Source: Ectobacillus antri
GTDB lineage: Bacteria > Bacillota > Bacilli > Bacillales > Bacillaceae_G
Assembly: GCF_003852715.1 (NCBI RefSeq)
Contig: NZ_RIAV01000002.1
Span: 124,001 to 188,000 of the forward strand
Reading direction: 5' to 3'
Length of the DNA: 64,000 nucleotides
How positions within the stretch are numbered: the first letter of the stretch is position 1; every line of letters starts with the position of its first letter. The position numbers and the translations under genes were made by a program. A model generated the notes under the pieces. It ran no database searches and had not been told where the DNA came from. It worked only from the letters and a program-made list of their open reading frames with translations. Positions 7,155 through 16,710 of the stretch are shown in pieces.

Positions 7155-7554
7155 CCATTGTCACTCCTTTAATACAGAAATAGAATTCTTACTCTACTTA
7201 ACTATACTATACTATATTTGAGTAAATTCAGATATTTTATTTATCGCAAGAAAAATAAGATGTCTCATGGGTGTAATTTATGATGAAGACTTATATGAAA
7301 AAAGGAGTTGGTATCTCCGCCTAAATACATTTAAGGAGTATGATGTAAAAAATACGTGAATAGTTAAAATTCTTATTTTTTATTGCTTCGTCATACGATG
7401 TTACTTGCCGTTCATGTGTCATACCCCTTCACCGCTAGCGCAACTAATCTGCTCATAAACCGCTATATATTTATTTCCGCATTTGGTACAAACAAGGACA
7501 TTCCTGCAACTGCATACATTTAGTAACGAACACGATTTTGACGGGGGTGAAGAA
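7155..7554. other. Intergenic region upstream of sigK
   Basis: About 400 bases with no convincing gene. It must hold the divergent promoters. CATACGAT at 7392-7399 resembles a SigE/SigK -10, but I could not pair it with a firm -35. A run of TATAC repeats near 7203-7216 probably belongs to the DUF4259 promoter. Confidence 0.4.
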
Positions 7555-8271
7555 GTGAGTATATTGGCTGCAATTGGATATTTAGTTCGAGAATTGATCT
7601 TGTTTGTTTCCTACGTAAAAAACAACGCATTCCCGCAGCCGCTGTCACCGGATGATGAAAGAAAATATTTAGAATTGATGGAGCAGGGAGATGCGGAGGC
7701 GCGTAATATTTTAATTGAGCATAACTTGCGCCTTGTGGCTCATATTGTTAAGAAATTTGAAAACACTGGTGAAGACGCTGAAGACCTTATTTCAATTGGA
7801 ACAATCGGGTTGATAAAGGCTATTGAAAGCTACTCGCAAGGAAAGGGAACGAAACTCGCAACTTATGCGGCAAGGTGTATTGAAAATGAAATTCTTATGC
7901 ATCTCCGTGCGCTCAAAAAAACAAAAAAGGATATTTCCCTGCATGACCCGATTGGGCAAGATAAGGAAGGAAATGAAATATCATTAATTGATATTTTAAA
8001 ATCAGAATCAGAGGATGTTATTGATACCATTCAACTCAGTATGGAACTTGAAAAGATTAGAGAGTATATTGACATTTTGGATGATCGAGAAAAAGAGGTA
8101 ATTGTAAATCGCTTTGGATTAGGATTAGAGAAGGAAAAAACACAACGCGAGATTGCAAAGGAGCTTGGTATTTCACGGAGCTACGTATCTCGCATTGAAA
8201 AACGAGCACTTATGAAGATGTTTCATGAATTTGTAAGAGCAGAAAAAGATAAGAAAAACAACAAATCCTAA
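7555..8271 (+). CDS. sigK: Sporulation sigma factor SigK (pro-SigK), uninterrupted
   Basis: A 238-residue sigma-70 family protein that drives late mother-cell transcription in sporulation. The GTG at 7555 follows GGGGGTGAAGAA and gives the usual short hydrophobic pro-sequence before [11 protein letters not shown], the site where SpoIVFB cleaves in B. subtilis. Region 2 ([18 protein letters not shown]) and region 4 ([20 protein letters not shown]) are intact. In B. subtilis the gene is split by the skin prophage; here it is continuous. A longer reading frame extends upstream to 7483 but has no ribosome site. Confidence 0.95.
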   Translation: MSILAAIGYLVRELILFVSYVKNNAFPQPLSPDDERKYLELMEQGDAEARNILIEHNLRLVAHIVKKFENTGEDAEDLISIGTIGLIKAIESYSQGKGTKLATYAARCIENEILMHLRALKKTKKDISLHDPIGQDKEGNEISLIDILKSESEDVIDTIQLSMELEKIREYIDILDDREKEVIVNRFGLGLEKEKTQREIAKELGISRSYVSRIEKRALMKMFHEFVRAEKDKKNNKS

Positions 8272-8292
8272 CGATATTGTTAGGATTTTTTA
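8263..8292 (+). terminator. Terminator of sigK
   Basis: AAATCCTAAC / GTTAGGATTT stem with loop GATATT and a T run; the left arm includes the stop codon. Confidence 0.85.
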
Positions 8293-8398
8293 TGTGTATT
8301 AAAGAGAAAATGACGGACTTGTAGTAGATTCTATATACGATTTGACATATAATAACGTTTAATTGTACTTATAAAACACCTTTAGGAGGATTTACAGA

Positions 8399-9175
8399 TT
8401 GCAACGCACATTTTATCGCTTATTTATTGAATTAACGAACGGCCGCTTTACATCTTACCTGTTGCGCAAGTTTACACAATCGCGCTTGAGTGCATTTCTC
8501 ATTCCTTCATACGCACGTGTGTTTCAAATTCAACAGGATGAAATGGAGCGCGAGTTACGAGAATATAAAACGCTGCATGAACTGTTTACAAGACGTTTGC
8601 AGCCTGGACGTCGCTCCATTGACGCCGCACCAGATAGTGTAGTGAGTCCTGTAGACGGTGTGCTAGAAGACTACGGCGCAATTACAGATGAAAAGCAGTT
8701 TGTAATTAAAGGTAAGACGTATTCCATTGTAGACATGCTTGGTACGAATGAAAGAGCGGAAGCGTATGGCGGCGGTACATATATGGTGCTATATTTAAGT
8801 CCGAGTCACTATCATCGTATCCATAGCCCTGTATCAGGAATGGTACGAGAGCGTTTTGTGTTAGGACGTAAATCATATCCGGTAAATCAGCTTGGTTTAC
8901 GCTACGGAAAAGAACCGCTTTCTAAAAATTATCGTTCGGTCACAGAGTTTGTAACAGAAAGAAGTCGCATTGCTATGGTAAAAGTGGGTGCCATGTTTGT
9001 AAATAGCATTGAACTTCTTCACGAACGAGATGCTGTTGAGAAAGGTGAAGAGATGGCCTACTTTACGTTTGGATCGACCGTTGTTTTATTATTTGAAAAA
9101 AATGCGGTTGTGTTAGATCATCTGGACAAAGGCAAAGGTATTCGAGTGGGCGAGCGTTTAGGACGTATGCTATAA
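8399..9175 (+). CDS. psd: Phosphatidylserine decarboxylase
   Basis: A 258-residue proenzyme that converts phosphatidylserine to phosphatidylethanolamine at the membrane. The self-cleavage motif is FGST near residues 223-226, where the Ser becomes the pyruvoyl group; many family members have LGST, and the change to Phe is conservative. The catalytic histidines lie in [15 protein letters not shown]. The start is a TTG at 8399 following TTTAGGAGGATTTACAGA; no ATG is available nearby. A terminator follows that is shared with sda. Confidence 0.92.
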   Translation: MQRTFYRLFIELTNGRFTSYLLRKFTQSRLSAFLIPSYARVFQIQQDEMERELREYKTLHELFTRRLQPGRRSIDAAPDSVVSPVDGVLEDYGAITDEKQFVIKGKTYSIVDMLGTNERAEAYGGGTYMVLYLSPSHYHRIHSPVSGMVRERFVLGRKSYPVNQLGLRYGKEPLSKNYRSVTEFVTERSRIAMVKVGAMFVNSIELLHERDAVEKGEEMAYFTFGSTVVLLFEKNAVVLDHLDKGKGIRVGERLGRML

Positions 9176-9205
9176 TTAGTGAGAAAGTGATTTGATGGTA
9201 AGGGG

Positions 9206-9237
9206 AAAGAGCCGTCTGATTTTAGGGATGGCTCTTT
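9206..9237. terminator. Bidirectional terminator between psd and sda
   Basis: AAAGAGCCGTC pairs with GATGGCTCTTT with one G-T pair and a T run, between convergent genes. Confidence 0.75.
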
Positions 9238-9387
9238 TTACGCTTGCTGTACAGGTTGCTTAGGCTTGTCCTGTAAAGAGCGACGAATCATTTCTTGTTG
9301 AATCAGTAAAATGAACTCGGGATTTAATTTCAGTTCTTTTGCTTTATAATAAGATTCAGTAAGTAATTTATCAGATAATCTTTGCAT
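9238..9387 (-). CDS. sda: Sporulation checkpoint inhibitor Sda
   Basis: A 49-residue protein starting [20 protein letters not shown] with [18 protein letters not shown], clearly the helical-hairpin Sda family, which blocks autophosphorylation of the sporulation kinase KinA when replication is disturbed. The ATG at 9387 follows GGAGGTGTGAAAAT; a longer frame upstream has no ribosome site. The C-terminus ([11 protein letters not shown]) differs from B. subtilis. The divergent upstream region carries a cluster of DnaA boxes, consistent with DnaA control as known in B. subtilis. Confidence 0.92.
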   Translation of the reverse strand: MQRLSDKLLTESYYKAKELKLNPEFILLIQQEMIRRSLQDKPKQPVQQA

Positions 9388-9475
9388 TATTTTCACACCT
9401 CCGATTATTGGGTAAGCAGGTGGTATCTGCTTGGGTATAATGTACCAAATCTTACCGGCCAATACAAACGCTTGT

Positions 9476-9618
9476 TTGTCCACATGTCTCGGTGGATAAC
9501 CTGTGTAATACCTGTGTGTAAATTTAGGATTCGCTTAGTATTTCTGTGTGGAAAATGTGTAAAAGGTTATCCACAGTGCAGGTTGCGAAAAATGCTGTCG
9601 AAACATTTTTGTGAATAA
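9476..9618. promoter_or_regulatory. Cluster of DnaA boxes between sda and yqeG
   Basis: One perfect box TTATCCACA (9567-9575) and four with 8 of 9 matches: TTGTCCACA (9476-9484), GGTGGATAA (9491-9499), TGTGGAAAA (9547-9555) and TGTGAATAA (9610-9618). Weaker 7 of 9 matches lie at 9513 and 9556. They point in both orientations. Confidence 0.85.
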
Positions 9619-9642
9619 CTGTCATAAATAAGAGGTGTAACC

Positions 9643-10158
9643 ATGTTAAAACTGTTTTTACCGAGTGAGTATGTTAAAAATGTCTATCATATCACACCGG
9701 CAGCTCTAAAAGAGCGTGGTGTGAAAGGAATTATTACAGATCTTGATAATACTCTGATCGAGTGGGATCGACCAAGTGCAACGCCGCAATTAATTCAATG
9801 GTTTAAAGAAATGCAAGATGCGGGCATTAAGGTGACAATCGTATCTAATAATAATGAAAAACGAGTACGCTCCTTTTCGGATCCATTGCAGATTCCATTT
9901 ATCTATAAAGCAAGAAAGCCGATGGGAAAAGCCTTTCGCCGTGCATTAAAAGCAATGCAACTGAAACCAGAAGAAGTAGTGGTAGTAGGTGATCAACTAC
10001 TTACAGATGTACTTGGAGGAAATCGTATGGGATTACATACCATTTTGGTTGTACCTGTTGCCCAATCTGACGGTTTTATAACACGTTTTAATCGTAAAAT
10101 TGAAAGAAGAATTATGAGTAACTTAAAACGCCAAGGCTTGATTCAATGGGAGGAATAA
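9643..10158 (+). CDS. yqeG: HAD-superfamily phosphatase YqeG
   Basis: A 171-residue protein of the YqeG/HAD IIIA group. Motif I is DLDNTLIEWD (residues 31-40), motif II is TIVSNN, and the motif III/IV part is VVVGDQLLTDVLGGNRMG. The substrate is not certain; eukaryotic and archaeal relatives include phosphatidylglycerophosphate phosphatase. It starts the run yqeG to yqeM and ends 4 bases before yqeH, so they are cotranscribed. The ATG follows AAGAGGTGTAACC. Confidence 0.9.
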   Translation: MLKLFLPSEYVKNVYHITPAALKERGVKGIITDLDNTLIEWDRPSATPQLIQWFKEMQDAGIKVTIVSNNNEKRVRSFSDPLQIPFIYKARKPMGKAFRRALKAMQLKPEEVVVVGDQLLTDVLGGNRMGLHTILVVPVAQSDGFITRFNRKIERRIMSNLKRQGLIQWEE

Positions 10159-10162
10159 GATT

Positions 10163-11269
10163 TTGATAGAAGTAATGAAATGTGTAGGATGCGGTGTGAC
10201 GATTCAAACAGAAAACACGAAAAAACTCGGCTATGCACCACCGTCTGCGCTTGAGAAAGAAGAAGTAATATGTCAGCGTTGTTTTCGTTTAAAGCATTAC
10301 AATGAAATTCAAGATGTTGAGCTAACCGATGATGATTTTTTACGCATTTTAAATGGTATCGGACAAACGGATGCTCTTGTGATTAAAATTGTAGATATTT
10401 TTGATTTTAACGGAAGTTGGCTTCCGGGATTGCACCGTTTTATCGGTAATAATAAAGTGTTGCTAGTAGGAAATAAATCTGATTTAATTCCTAAATCTGT
10501 GCGTCCAGAGAAAATGATTCATTGGATGAAGTACAGCGCCAAACAACTGGGCTTAAAACCTGCGGATGTATTTTTAATCAGCTCTGCTAAGGGTCACGGT
10601 ATTCGCCAATTAGCGCAAGCGATTGACGAGCATCGTGAAGGAAAAGATGTGTATGTGGTTGGTTGTACCAATGTGGGAAAATCAACGTTTATCAATCGTA
10701 TGATTAAAGAATTTAGCGAGGAAACAAACAATGTGATTACGACATCACATTTTCCTGGAACTACGCTTGACTTAATTGATATTCCCCTTGATGAGACATC
10801 TTCTATGTATGACACACCAGGAATTATTAATCATCATCAGATGGCGCATTTTGTGGGCAAACACAGCTTGAAAATAATTACGCCGACAAAAGAAATTAAG
10901 GCGAAAACGTTCCAGTTGAATGAGGAGCAAACTTTATTCTTTGGAGGAATGGCTCGTCTTGACTATATCAAAGGTGGCCGTCGTTCGTTTGTATGTTATG
11001 TATCTAATCAAGTGAACATTCATCGTACGAAGCTTGAAAAAGCGGATGAATTGTATCGTGAACATGCTGGCGAGTTACTGAGCCCGCCTTCACCTGAGGA
11101 ACTTGCCAATTTTCCAGAATTGATTCGTCATGAGTTTATGATTCGCGAACCCAAAACGGATATTGTCATATCAGGTCTGGGTTGGATTACTGTAAATGAA
11201 GCCGGTGCTAAAGTGGCGGTTCATGTACCAAAAGGTGTTAGTGCCTCTTTACGAAAATCACTTATTTAA
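10163..11269 (+). CDS. yqeH: Circularly permuted ribosome-assembly GTPase YqeH
   Basis: A 368-residue GTPase required for 30S subunit maturation. The N-terminus has a zinc finger (CVGCG with CQRC). The GTPase motifs are permuted: G4 (NKSD) precedes G1 (GCTNVGKST, about residue 172) and G3 (DTPG), as in YlqF/YqeH proteins. The start is a TTG at 10163, nine bases after GGGAGG; the ATG four codons later is too far from the ribosome site. Eleven bases separate it from aroE. Confidence 0.93.
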   Translation: MIEVMKCVGCGVTIQTENTKKLGYAPPSALEKEEVICQRCFRLKHYNEIQDVELTDDDFLRILNGIGQTDALVIKIVDIFDFNGSWLPGLHRFIGNNKVLLVGNKSDLIPKSVRPEKMIHWMKYSAKQLGLKPADVFLISSAKGHGIRQLAQAIDEHREGKDVYVVGCTNVGKSTFINRMIKEFSEETNNVITTSHFPGTTLDLIDIPLDETSSMYDTPGIINHHQMAHFVGKHSLKIITPTKEIKAKTFQLNEEQTLFFGGMARLDYIKGGRRSFVCYVSNQVNIHRTKLEKADELYREHAGELLSPPSPEELANFPELIRHEFMIREPKTDIVISGLGWITVNEAGAKVAVHVPKGVSASLRKSLI

Positions 11270-11279
11270 GGGGAGAGCT

Positions 11280-12098
11280 ATGGGACGTTTATATGGTGTA
11301 ATTGGAGATCCTATCGGGCATTCTTTATCGCCCGCCATGCACAACGATGCGTTTTTACATCAAGACATAGATGCGCATTATGAAGCGTTTCATATTAAAG
11401 AAGCAGAGCTTGCAGATGCAATTCAGGAATTGCGCGCAAAGCAAATTGATGGTTTTAATGTTACAACACCACACAAAGAAACCATTATGCAACATTTAGA
11501 CGAAATAGACGATTTAGCGAAGCGTATCGGAGCTGTTAATACGGTTGTGCGCAGGGGAAACAGACTTATCGGCTATAACACCGATGGTATTGGTTATGTT
11601 CGTGCACTCCAAGAGCTGAGTGGTACTGTTACAGATAAACGAATTTTGTTGGTTGGTGCGGGCGGTGCATGTAAAGCGATTTACTTTTCATTAGCTTCAG
11701 TGGGGGCTAAATATGTAGATATAGCAAATCGCACTGCTGCACGAGCGCAAGCTATAGTAGCTTCTGGAAAGCTAATCTCGCGTGTATTTACACCGCAGGA
11801 AGTGAATCTTGAAGCATATGATATCATTATTAATACGACAACAGTGGGCATGTATCCACAGGTGAATGAAACACCTGTTTTGGTACAGTCTGTAAAACAA
11901 CATGCCGTTGTTTCAGATATTATTTACAACCCGTTTGAAACGAAACTTCTTCAAGATGCCAAGCGAGCCGGAGCAATGGTACAAAACGGAATAGATATGT
12001 TTGTGTATCAAGGGGCGTTGGCATTTGAATTATGGACAGGTATATGGCCTGATGTTGCTCGAATGAAAAAACTTGTAATTCAAAAACTCGGAGGTTGA
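11280..12098 (+). CDS. aroE: Shikimate dehydrogenase (NADP+)
   Basis: A 272-residue enzyme reducing 3-dehydroshikimate to shikimate for aromatic amino acid synthesis. The substrate-binding motif is HSLSPAMHN; the catalytic Lys is in TTPHKE; the nucleotide fold has GAGGACKA; the C-terminus has [17 protein letters not shown]. The ATG at 11280 follows GGGGAGAGCT. It overlaps nothing and sits 3 bases before yhbY. Confidence 0.95.
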   Translation: MGRLYGVIGDPIGHSLSPAMHNDAFLHQDIDAHYEAFHIKEAELADAIQELRAKQIDGFNVTTPHKETIMQHLDEIDDLAKRIGAVNTVVRRGNRLIGYNTDGIGYVRALQELSGTVTDKRILLVGAGGACKAIYFSLASVGAKYVDIANRTAARAQAIVASGKLISRVFTPQEVNLEAYDIIINTTTVGMYPQVNETPVLVQSVKQHAVVSDIIYNPFETKLLQDAKRAGAMVQNGIDMFVYQGALAFELWTGIWPDVARMKKLVIQKLGG

Positions 12099-12101
12099 CA
12101 T

Positions 12102-12392
12102 ATGTTAACAGGAAAACAAAAGCGTTATTTACGTGCGCAGGCACATCATCTTTCTCCTATTTTTCAAGTAGGGAAAGGCGGTGTAAATGAAAATATGGTA
12201 AAGCAGATTCAAGAAGCGTTAGAAGTGAGGGAATTAATTAAGGTGAGCGTGCTTCAAAATTGCGATGAGGATCGTCATGAAGTAGCAGAGACACTTTCTG
12301 AAGGCGCTGGAGCGGAGTTAGTACAAATAATTGGCAGCACCATTGTATTATACAAAGAATCCAGAGAGAATAAACAAATCGTTTTACCATGA
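12102..12392 (+). CDS. yhbY: CRM-domain RNA-binding protein YhbY
   Basis: A 96-residue single CRS1/YhbY domain. The family motif [20 protein letters not shown] is present. Proteins of this kind bind pre-50S ribosomal particles. The ATG follows CGGAGGTTGACAT. It overlaps the start of nadD by 4 bases (ATGA), a sign of translational coupling. Confidence 0.92.
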   Translation: MLTGKQKRYLRAQAHHLSPIFQVGKGGVNENMVKQIQEALEVRELIKVSVLQNCDEDRHEVAETLSEGAGAELVQIIGSTIVLYKESRENKQIVLP

Positions 12393-12979
12393 AGAAAACA
12401 GGAATTATCGGCGGCACATTTGATCCTCCGCACAACGGCCATCTTCTCATTGCAAATGAAGTGAAGCATGCGTTAGAGTTGGAGGAAGTCTGGTTTATGC
12501 CCAATCGAGTTCCTCCTCATAAGCAAGACAGAAAAATTGTCAGCGAAGCGCACCGTGTAACTATGCTTGAGTTGGCGTTGAACGGAGTTGCTAACACTAC
12601 CATCTGTAAAGAGGAATTACATGGAAATAGCCCTTCTTATACGTATGATACAATGACCAGGCTATGTGGTAAGCATCCGGAACGCGAGTTTTATTTTATT
12701 ATCGGGGGAGATATGGTAGAATATCTCCCGAAATGGTACCGTATAAACGAACTATTAAAACTCGTTACATTCGTCGGAGTAACGAGACCAGGTTATTCGC
12801 TATCGTCTCCATATCCGCTCATTCGCCTAGAGATTCCAGAGTTTGCGGTGTCTTCTTCTCTTTTGCGAGAGCGTTTTGCGAAGGGTGAGACAACAGCGTA
12901 CTTGTTGCCGGAAGAAGTGCGCAACTATATTGAAAGGAATGAATTGTATGGAACAAAAGGAAGCGCTAGAAATTGTTAG
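12389..12979 (+). CDS. nadD: Nicotinate-nucleotide adenylyltransferase
   Basis: A 196-residue enzyme that adenylates nicotinic acid mononucleotide in NAD synthesis. The nucleotidyltransferase motif is [12 protein letters not shown] near the N-terminus, with [10 protein letters not shown] as the C-terminal phosphate-binding motif (usual form ISSSxIR). Its 3' end overlaps the yqeK start by 32 bases, an unusually long overlap for this operon. Confidence 0.95.
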   Translation: MKKTGIIGGTFDPPHNGHLLIANEVKHALELEEVWFMPNRVPPHKQDRKIVSEAHRVTMLELALNGVANTTICKEELHGNSPSYTYDTMTRLCGKHPEREFYFIIGGDMVEYLPKWYRINELLKLVTFVGVTRPGYSLSSPYPLIRLEIPEFAVSSSLLRERFAKGETTAYLLPEEVRNYIERNELYGTKGSARNC

Positions 12980-13508
12980 GAAGCAACTTCATGATAAGCG
13001 TTATGTTCATACGATAGGAGTTATGGAGACCGCTATACAACTGGCTCGTCGATTTGGAGCGGATGAAAAAAAAGCGGAGTTAGCCGCCATTTTTCATGAT
13101 TACGCAAAATGCCGACCTATTCGTGAGATGCAGGAAATTATTGAAAGAGAAAATATGCCAAAGGATTTGCTTGATCATAATAAGGAGCTTTGGCATGCAC
13201 CGGTGGGAGCTTACCTTGTGCAAGAGGAGGTAGGTATCTATGACAAAGACATTTTACAAGCGATTGCGTATCATACAAGTGGACATACAGAGATGACATT
13301 GCTAGATAAAGTAGTATGGGTAGCTGATTATATTGAGCCGGGCCGGCAATTCCCTGGTGTTGAGCAAGTAAGAGAATTAGCGAAGCAAGATTTGGATGCC
13401 GCTTTGTTGCAAGCGCTGAAAAACACAATTACGTACTTGCTGCAAAAGAATCAGCGTGTATATCCACTTACATTTCATACGTATAACGCACTACTCAAGG
13501 AGGAATAG
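12948..13508 (+). CDS. yqeK: HD-domain nucleotide hydrolase YqeK (Ap4A hydrolase type)
   Basis: A 186-residue HD-domain phosphohydrolase. The metal residues are HTIGVMETA, then the HD pair in IFHDYAK, with HAPVGAYL and AYHTSGH downstream. Members of the YqeK family hydrolyse diadenosine tetraphosphate symmetrically. The ATG at 12948 follows GAAAGGAATGAATTGT and lies inside nadD. Five bases separate it from rsfS. Confidence 0.9.
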   Translation: MEQKEALEIVRKQLHDKRYVHTIGVMETAIQLARRFGADEKKAELAAIFHDYAKCRPIREMQEIIERENMPKDLLDHNKELWHAPVGAYLVQEEVGIYDKDILQAIAYHTSGHTEMTLLDKVVWVADYIEPGRQFPGVEQVRELAKQDLDAALLQALKNTITYLLQKNQRVYPLTFHTYNALLKEE

Positions 13509-13513
13509 ACTGA

Positions 13514-13867
13514 ATGAAAGAATTAGAACTATTACATGTAGCAGTGAAGGCTGCTGATGATAAAAAAGCAGAGGATATTGTGGCATTAAATATGCAAGGT
13601 ATTTCTACAATTGCAGATTATTTTATTATTTGCCATGGTAATTCCGATAAACAAGTACAAGCCATTGCTCGTGAAATGAAGGAAAAGGCGCATGAACACG
13701 GATTTGATGTAAAGCGTATTGAAGGATTGGAAGAAGCGCAATGGGTGCTTGTAGATATGGGAGATGTTGTGGCTCACATTTTCCATCGGGATGACCGTGA
13801 TTATTACAATTTGGAAAGACTGTGGGGCGATGCACCGCGTGAAGACATCGAGGTGGCGTTGCGTTAA
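13514..13867 (+). CDS. rsfS: Ribosomal silencing factor RsfS
   Basis: A 117-residue protein of the RsfS/DUF143 family, which binds L14 and stops subunit joining under starvation. Typical segments are STIADYFIICHGNSDKQVQA and GDVVAHIFHRDDRDYYNLERLW (given here in part). The ATG follows AAGGAGGAATAGACTGA. Its TAA overlaps the ATG of yqeM. Confidence 0.93.
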   Translation: MKELELLHVAVKAADDKKAEDIVALNMQGISTIADYFIICHGNSDKQVQAIAREMKEKAHEHGFDVKRIEGLEEAQWVLVDMGDVVAHIFHRDDRDYYNLERLWGDAPREDIEVALR

Positions 13868-14610
13868 TGAGTTATCAACAATTCGCGTTGCTGTATGATG
13901 AACTCATGAACGATGTTCCATATGACAAATGGGTGTCGTTTGTTGAAAGAAAAATGGATCAATATGATGTGATGGCTCCTTCCTTATTAGACGTTGCATG
14001 TGGAACAGGAAGTGTTGCTCTTCCCCTTATGCAAAAAGGGTATGATGTAACTGGGGTAGACTTATCAGATGATATGCTATCTGTTGCTTATGAAAAGGTG
14101 CGATCTGCAGGATATGATGCTGCATTTTATCAACAGGATATGAGAGAACTGTCACTTGATAGAGAGTTTGATTGTGTCACAATTTTTTGTGATTCCCTCA
14201 ATTATGTAACATCAGAAGATGGCATAAAACAGACGTTTAAAAAAGTGTATGAACATGTAAAGCCCGGTGGCTTGTTTTTATTTGACATACACTCACTTTA
14301 TAAAATACATCAAGTATTTATGAATGAAACGTATACGATTAATGAGGAAGAAGTGGCTTTAATTTGGACTTGCTTTCCTGGTGAGGAGCCTGACAGTGTT
14401 GAGCATGACATGACATTTTTCGTGCAAGACGGTGAATATTATCAGCGCTTTGATGAACTTCATGTGCAGCGAGGATATGAAACAGACCATATTATATCTT
14501 GGCTCGAAGAAGCTGGCTTTACTGTACTGTGTGTAGAAGGTGATTTTACAGAAGAACTGACAGATACAACAGAACGTATCTTTTTTACTGCGCAAAAAAA
14601 ACCGCGATGA
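13867..14610 (+). CDS. yqeM: SAM-dependent methyltransferase YqeM
   Basis: A 247-residue class I methyltransferase. Motif I is LLDVACGTGSVALPL (residues 39-53), then VTGVDLSDDML and DCVTIFCDSLNY. The target is unknown; it is always found with rsfS and yqeK in bacilli, which suggests a link to translation. Start and upstream stop overlap by one base (TAATG). A terminator closes the nine-gene run. Confidence 0.88.
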   Translation: MSYQQFALLYDELMNDVPYDKWVSFVERKMDQYDVMAPSLLDVACGTGSVALPLMQKGYDVTGVDLSDDMLSVAYEKVRSAGYDAAFYQQDMRELSLDREFDCVTIFCDSLNYVTSEDGIKQTFKKVYEHVKPGGLFLFDIHSLYKIHQVFMNETYTINEEEVALIWTCFPGEEPDSVEHDMTFFVQDGEYYQRFDELHVQRGYETDHIISWLEEAGFTVLCVEGDFTEELTDTTERIFFTAQKKPR

Positions 14611-14627
14611 GATAGTCGCGGTTTTTT
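14594..14627 (+). terminator. Terminator after yqeM
   Basis: ACCGCGA / TCGCGGT stem flanked by an A run and a T run; serves yqeM and possibly the convergent comER. Confidence 0.85.
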
Positions 14628-14670
14628 GTTCTATGGAAGGAAAAGCAAGATTCATGTCGAATTGTATCTT

Positions 14671-15489
14671 CTAGTAGCTTTTAAATTGTTTATGAATTGT
14701 CTTGATATCCTCGTGATACTTACTGTGTGTTTTTTGGAACACGTGTGCAAACATGTCTCCGAGCTCTGCCTCCATCACCGCAATGCCTTCACCTGTAATA
14801 CCGCCTTTGACACAAACCTTTTCCTGTAGTGTATCAAGGGTAAAGACTTGCTTTTCAATTAATTTTCCCATTCCGATTAGCATACCGCTAGCTAGTTCTG
14901 TTGCTTGTTCCTCCGTAATTAGCGTTTCTGCAACTGCAGCATCAATAAAACGGCGCAATAAGTAGCTAAAAAAGGCAGGACCACAGCTTACGATATCAGA
15001 AGCGACCCTTGTAACATTTTCTTCAATATGAACAGTGTGTGAGATATGTTGAAATAAGAGAAGTAGCTTCTCTTCCCATTCTTTTGTGCAAGCGAACGTA
15101 CACAGTGAAATGCCAGATAACGCGCGATTTGTAATACTGGGGATAATTCGTGCTACACCACATGGTACAACAGAAGAGAGAAGAGTTGTGCTGATTGGAC
15201 TGGTGATGGAAAGTAAGCATTGCTTTGGTGTAAAAGCATCTTTATTCTCTTGTAAAATCGGGTATATTTCGTGTGGCTTAACACTGATTAATACTAGGTC
15301 AGATCGCTCAATTACTTCTTGTATAGAGCTTGCTATATGAATGGAAGGATACTTTTGTTTAAGATGATATGCCTTTGCAAATGTGCGATTAATAATCGTT
15401 ATGTTTGCGGGCTCGACTGCCTGCGCTTCAATAAACGAATCAATGAGAATTCGTCCCATATTCCCCGTTCCGATGATACCTATGTTCAA
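14671..15489 (-). CDS. comER: ProC-like protein ComER
   Basis: A 272-residue protein related to pyrroline-5-carboxylate reductase. The Rossmann motif is IGIIGTGNMGRILIDSF at the N-terminus and the C-terminal dimerisation helix region is SCGPAFFSYLLRRFIDAA. It is encoded divergently from comEABC, as in B. subtilis, where its link is to sporulation and biofilm rather than uptake. The TTG at 15489 follows GGGAGGG at 8-base spacing; an upstream ATG at 15510 overlaps that site and is not used. Confidence 0.9.
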   Translation of the reverse strand: MNIGIIGTGNMGRILIDSFIEAQAVEPANITIINRTFAKAYHLKQKYPSIHIASSIQEVIERSDLVLISVKPHEIYPILQENKDAFTPKQCLLSITSPISTTLLSSVVPCGVARIIPSITNRALSGISLCTFACTKEWEEKLLLLFQHISHTVHIEENVTRVASDIVSCGPAFFSYLLRRFIDAAVAETLITEEQATELASGMLIGMGKLIEKQVFTLDTLQEKVCVKGGITGEGIAVMEAELGDMFAHVFQKTHSKYHEDIKTIHKQFKSY

Positions 15490-15582
15490 TGTTCCGTCCC
15501 TCCCTTGCAATGCTTTCTCCTAAACAATATGAAGTATCTATGTATTTTATGATTTTGGTTTACATGTCGGAAAGGAGTACTT

Positions 15583-16137
15583 ATGATGGAAGTCTATAAA
15601 AAATGGTTAGTGCTAGCTGCTGTAGTGTGTATCATACTATACTTGTTTTTTTGGAGCGTACATCAAAAAAAAGATGAAAGTGTACCTATAACCACGCCGC
15701 AGGAACAGCTAAAAGAAGCAGAACAAACTGTTATGTTTGTAGATATTAAGGGAGCAGTTGCACGAGAGGGGGTATATGAATTTTCTAAAGGAACTCGTGT
15801 GAAAGATGCGATTGCCAAGGCGGGAGGATTGCTACAAGAAGCAGATTCTTCTAAAATTAACTTGGCGCAGTTTGTACATGACCAGATGTTATTGTATGTA
15901 CCAAATAAAACAGAAGGAGCATCTCTTGTCTCTCCTCAGACCAACAAAATTGCTATAAACATAGCATCGAAAGAAGAAATTGAAAAAATTCCGGGAATCG
16001 GCCCGAAAAAGGCGGAAAGTATTATAAGATATCGAGAAGAAAATGGACCCTTTCAAACGGTAGAAGATTTGCTTGAAGTAGACGGAATTGGTGAAAAGTC
16101 GTTAGCAAATATAAAAGAACAAATTGTCGTTCCCTAA
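15583..16137 (+). CDS. comEA: Competence DNA receptor ComEA
   Basis: A 184-residue membrane-anchored protein that binds incoming double-stranded DNA outside the membrane. One N-terminal membrane segment (residues 8-25), a SLBB domain near 50-110 (FVDIKGAVAREGVYEF), and two C-terminal helix-hairpin-helix motifs (EEIEKIPGIGPKKAESII and VEDLLEVDGIGEKSLANI) are seen in order. The start is ATG 15583 or 15586 after AAGGAG. I found no convincing ComK box (AAAA-N5-TTTT) upstream. Confidence 0.93.
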   Translation: MMEVYKKWLVLAAVVCIILYLFFWSVHQKKDESVPITTPQEQLKEAEQTVMFVDIKGAVAREGVYEFSKGTRVKDAIAKAGGLLQEADSSKINLAQFVHDQMLLYVPNKTEGASLVSPQTNKIAINIASKEEIEKIPGIGPKKAESIIRYREENGPFQTVEDLLEVDGIGEKSLANIKEQIVVP

Positions 16138-16174
16138 AACGAATGATACACTGTAAACAAAAAAGGTGAGAGCG

Positions 16175-16624
16175 ATGGAACGTATTTCTTGGGATCAATA
16201 TTTTATGACGCAAAGTTATTTACTATCACTGCGTAGTACTTGTACAAGGTTAGCGGTTGGAGCAACAATTGTAAGAGATAAACGAATTATTGCTGGTGGA
16301 TATAATGGATCGATTGCTGGTGGTGTACATTGTATTGATGAAGGCTGTTATGTTATTGACAATCATTGTGTACGTACCGTCCATGCGGAAATGAATGCTT
16401 TGTTACAATGTGCTAAATTTGGAGCGAAAACGGAAGGGGCCGAGCTATATGTCACGCATTTTCCTTGTCTGCAGTGCTGTAAAGCAATCATTCAAAGTGG
16501 TATTGTAGCGATATACTATGCGAAGGACTATAAAAACCATCCGTATGCATTGGAACTCTTCGCACAGGCAGGTGTTAATGTTAAGCACGTGCCGTTGCAT
16601 TATACGATTGCAGAAAAAGAATAA
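16175..16624 (+). CDS. comEB: dCMP deaminase family protein ComEB, short form
   Basis: A 149-residue cytidine/deoxycytidylate deaminase. The zinc ligands are in HAEMNALLQ and PCLQCCKAII. B. subtilis ComEB is about 189 residues; this one lacks the C-terminal extension and ends after HYTIAEKE. The ATG at 16175 follows AAAAGGTGAGAGCG. It is probably a dCMP deaminase for dUMP supply; it is not needed for DNA uptake in B. subtilis. A hairpin terminator follows, before comEC. Confidence 0.9.
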   Translation: MERISWDQYFMTQSYLLSLRSTCTRLAVGATIVRDKRIIAGGYNGSIAGGVHCIDEGCYVIDNHCVRTVHAEMNALLQCAKFGAKTEGAELYVTHFPCLQCCKAIIQSGIVAIYYAKDYKNHPYALELFAQAGVNVKHVPLHYTIAEKE

Positions 16625-16636
16625 AGGATTCTAACG

Positions 16637-16677
16637 GAAAAGCTGACATACTCTATTTTGTTTTATGTCAGTTTTTC
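16637..16677 (+). terminator. Hairpin between comEB and comEC
   Basis: GAAAAGCTGACATA pairs with TATGTCAGTTTTTC (one G-T pair), ending in TTTTTC. It may attenuate transcription into comEC. Confidence 0.65.
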
Positions 16678-16710
16678 TGTTTATCTATCATGGTAAAGGA
16701 GTGGATGAAC

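Noticed and set aside
7270-7330. A 14-codon ORF upstream of sigK
   Set aside because: It is too short, has a weak ribosome site, and shows no recognisable motif.
7380-7410. SigE or SigK promoter for sigK
   Set aside because: CATACGAT fits a -10 but no convincing -35 was seen; it is only noted in the gap entry.
7483-7554. Longer sigK reading frame
   Set aside because: It has no ribosome site and adds residues unlike the family, while GTG 7555 gives the standard pro-sequence.
15490-15582. ComK box upstream of comEA
   Set aside because: No AAAA-N5-TTTT pair with proper spacing was found.
16690-16710. Earlier ATG codons for comEC (16690 and 16705)
   Set aside because: The only ribosome site (16695-16701) lies downstream of the first and three bases from the second; TTG 16711 has normal spacing.
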